Below are positions 6,536-6,634 of a stretch of DNA of 6,634 nt, piece after piece. The notes beneath the pieces are model-generated. The model was given only the letters and a program-made list of their open reading frames with translations, had not been told where the DNA came from and did no database searches. Source of the stretch: Metaruminococcus_A sp964607135 (GTDB lineage Bacteria; Bacillota; Clostridia; Oscillospirales; Ruminococcaceae); contig CAZSIV010000072.1 of assembly GCA_964607135.1 (NCBI GenBank), positions 1 through 6,634 of the forward strand, in the 5' to 3' direction. The number at the start of each line of letters is the position of its first letter. Within the stretch, counting starts at the first letter, position 1. A program made the position numbers and the translations under genes.

Positions 6536-6634
6536 CAGAAAAATCATCCCATCTCAAAATCGGGTAACGTCAGCTACCATCCTTCGTATTCACTGCTGCA
6601 AATTCCTCCAGATTTTATCTTGATATTCTTCCTC
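6536..6634. other. No recognisable gene upstream of the galE remnant
   Basis: All three minus-strand frames hit stops within this stretch, and I see no further GalE-like peptide. One frame reads NLEEFAAVNTKDGS then a stop, which could be the tail of another gene but is too short to assign. No convincing terminator or promoter is visible. Confidence 0.4.

Overview
The window carries a Pel-type exopolysaccharide biosynthesis operon of the Gram-positive kind. It is transcribed entirely on the minus strand, so it reads from high to low coordinates. The gene order is pelD-like (with an N-terminal SDR domain), pelE-like, a membrane-anchored protein in the PelA/deacetylase position, then pelF, which runs off the left edge. 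A pelG-like transporter gene would be expected beyond that edge but is not visible. The gene content, the strong GGAGG-type ribosome binding sites, the fairly GC-rich codon use and the absence of outer-membrane Pel components suggest a Clostridia member, perhaps a gut Oscillospiraceae-like organism. That placement is inference, not proof.

Layout from right to left (transcription order): 6536-6634 has no recognisable gene. From 6535 to about 6220 lies a frameshifted, internally deleted remnant of a UDP-glucose/UDP-GlcNAc 4-epimerase gene (galE-like) in the same orientation as the operon. Positions 6085-6148 form a leader with an unusual set of overlapping inverted and direct repeats around the pelD Shine-Dalgarno. 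The 713-residue PelD-like protein follows (6084-3943), then the PelE-like protein (3915-3007), a 568-residue lipid-facing or extracytoplasmic protein with an eroded deacetylase-like domain (2953-1247), and the first 414 residues of PelF (1243 to the edge). Gaps are 27, 53 and 3 nt, consistent with one transcript.

How it should work, from knowledge of the Pel family: PelF is the cytosolic glycosyltransferase that polymerises UDP-amino sugars. PelD and PelE form the inner-membrane regulatory scaffold with PelG, and PelD switches synthesis on by binding cyclic di-GMP at an RxxD inhibitory-site motif of a degenerate GGDEF domain. That RxxD motif is present here (residues 657-660) although the GGDEF signature is gone. 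The extracytoplasmic protein would act on or handle the secreted chain.

The most distinctive points are: the fusion of an SDR/epimerase-type domain to PelD, apparently without the catalytic Tyr and Lys; the loss of metal/catalytic histidines in the PelA-position protein; the decayed galE beside the operon; and the repeat-rich leader that could form alternative structures at the first ribosome binding site.
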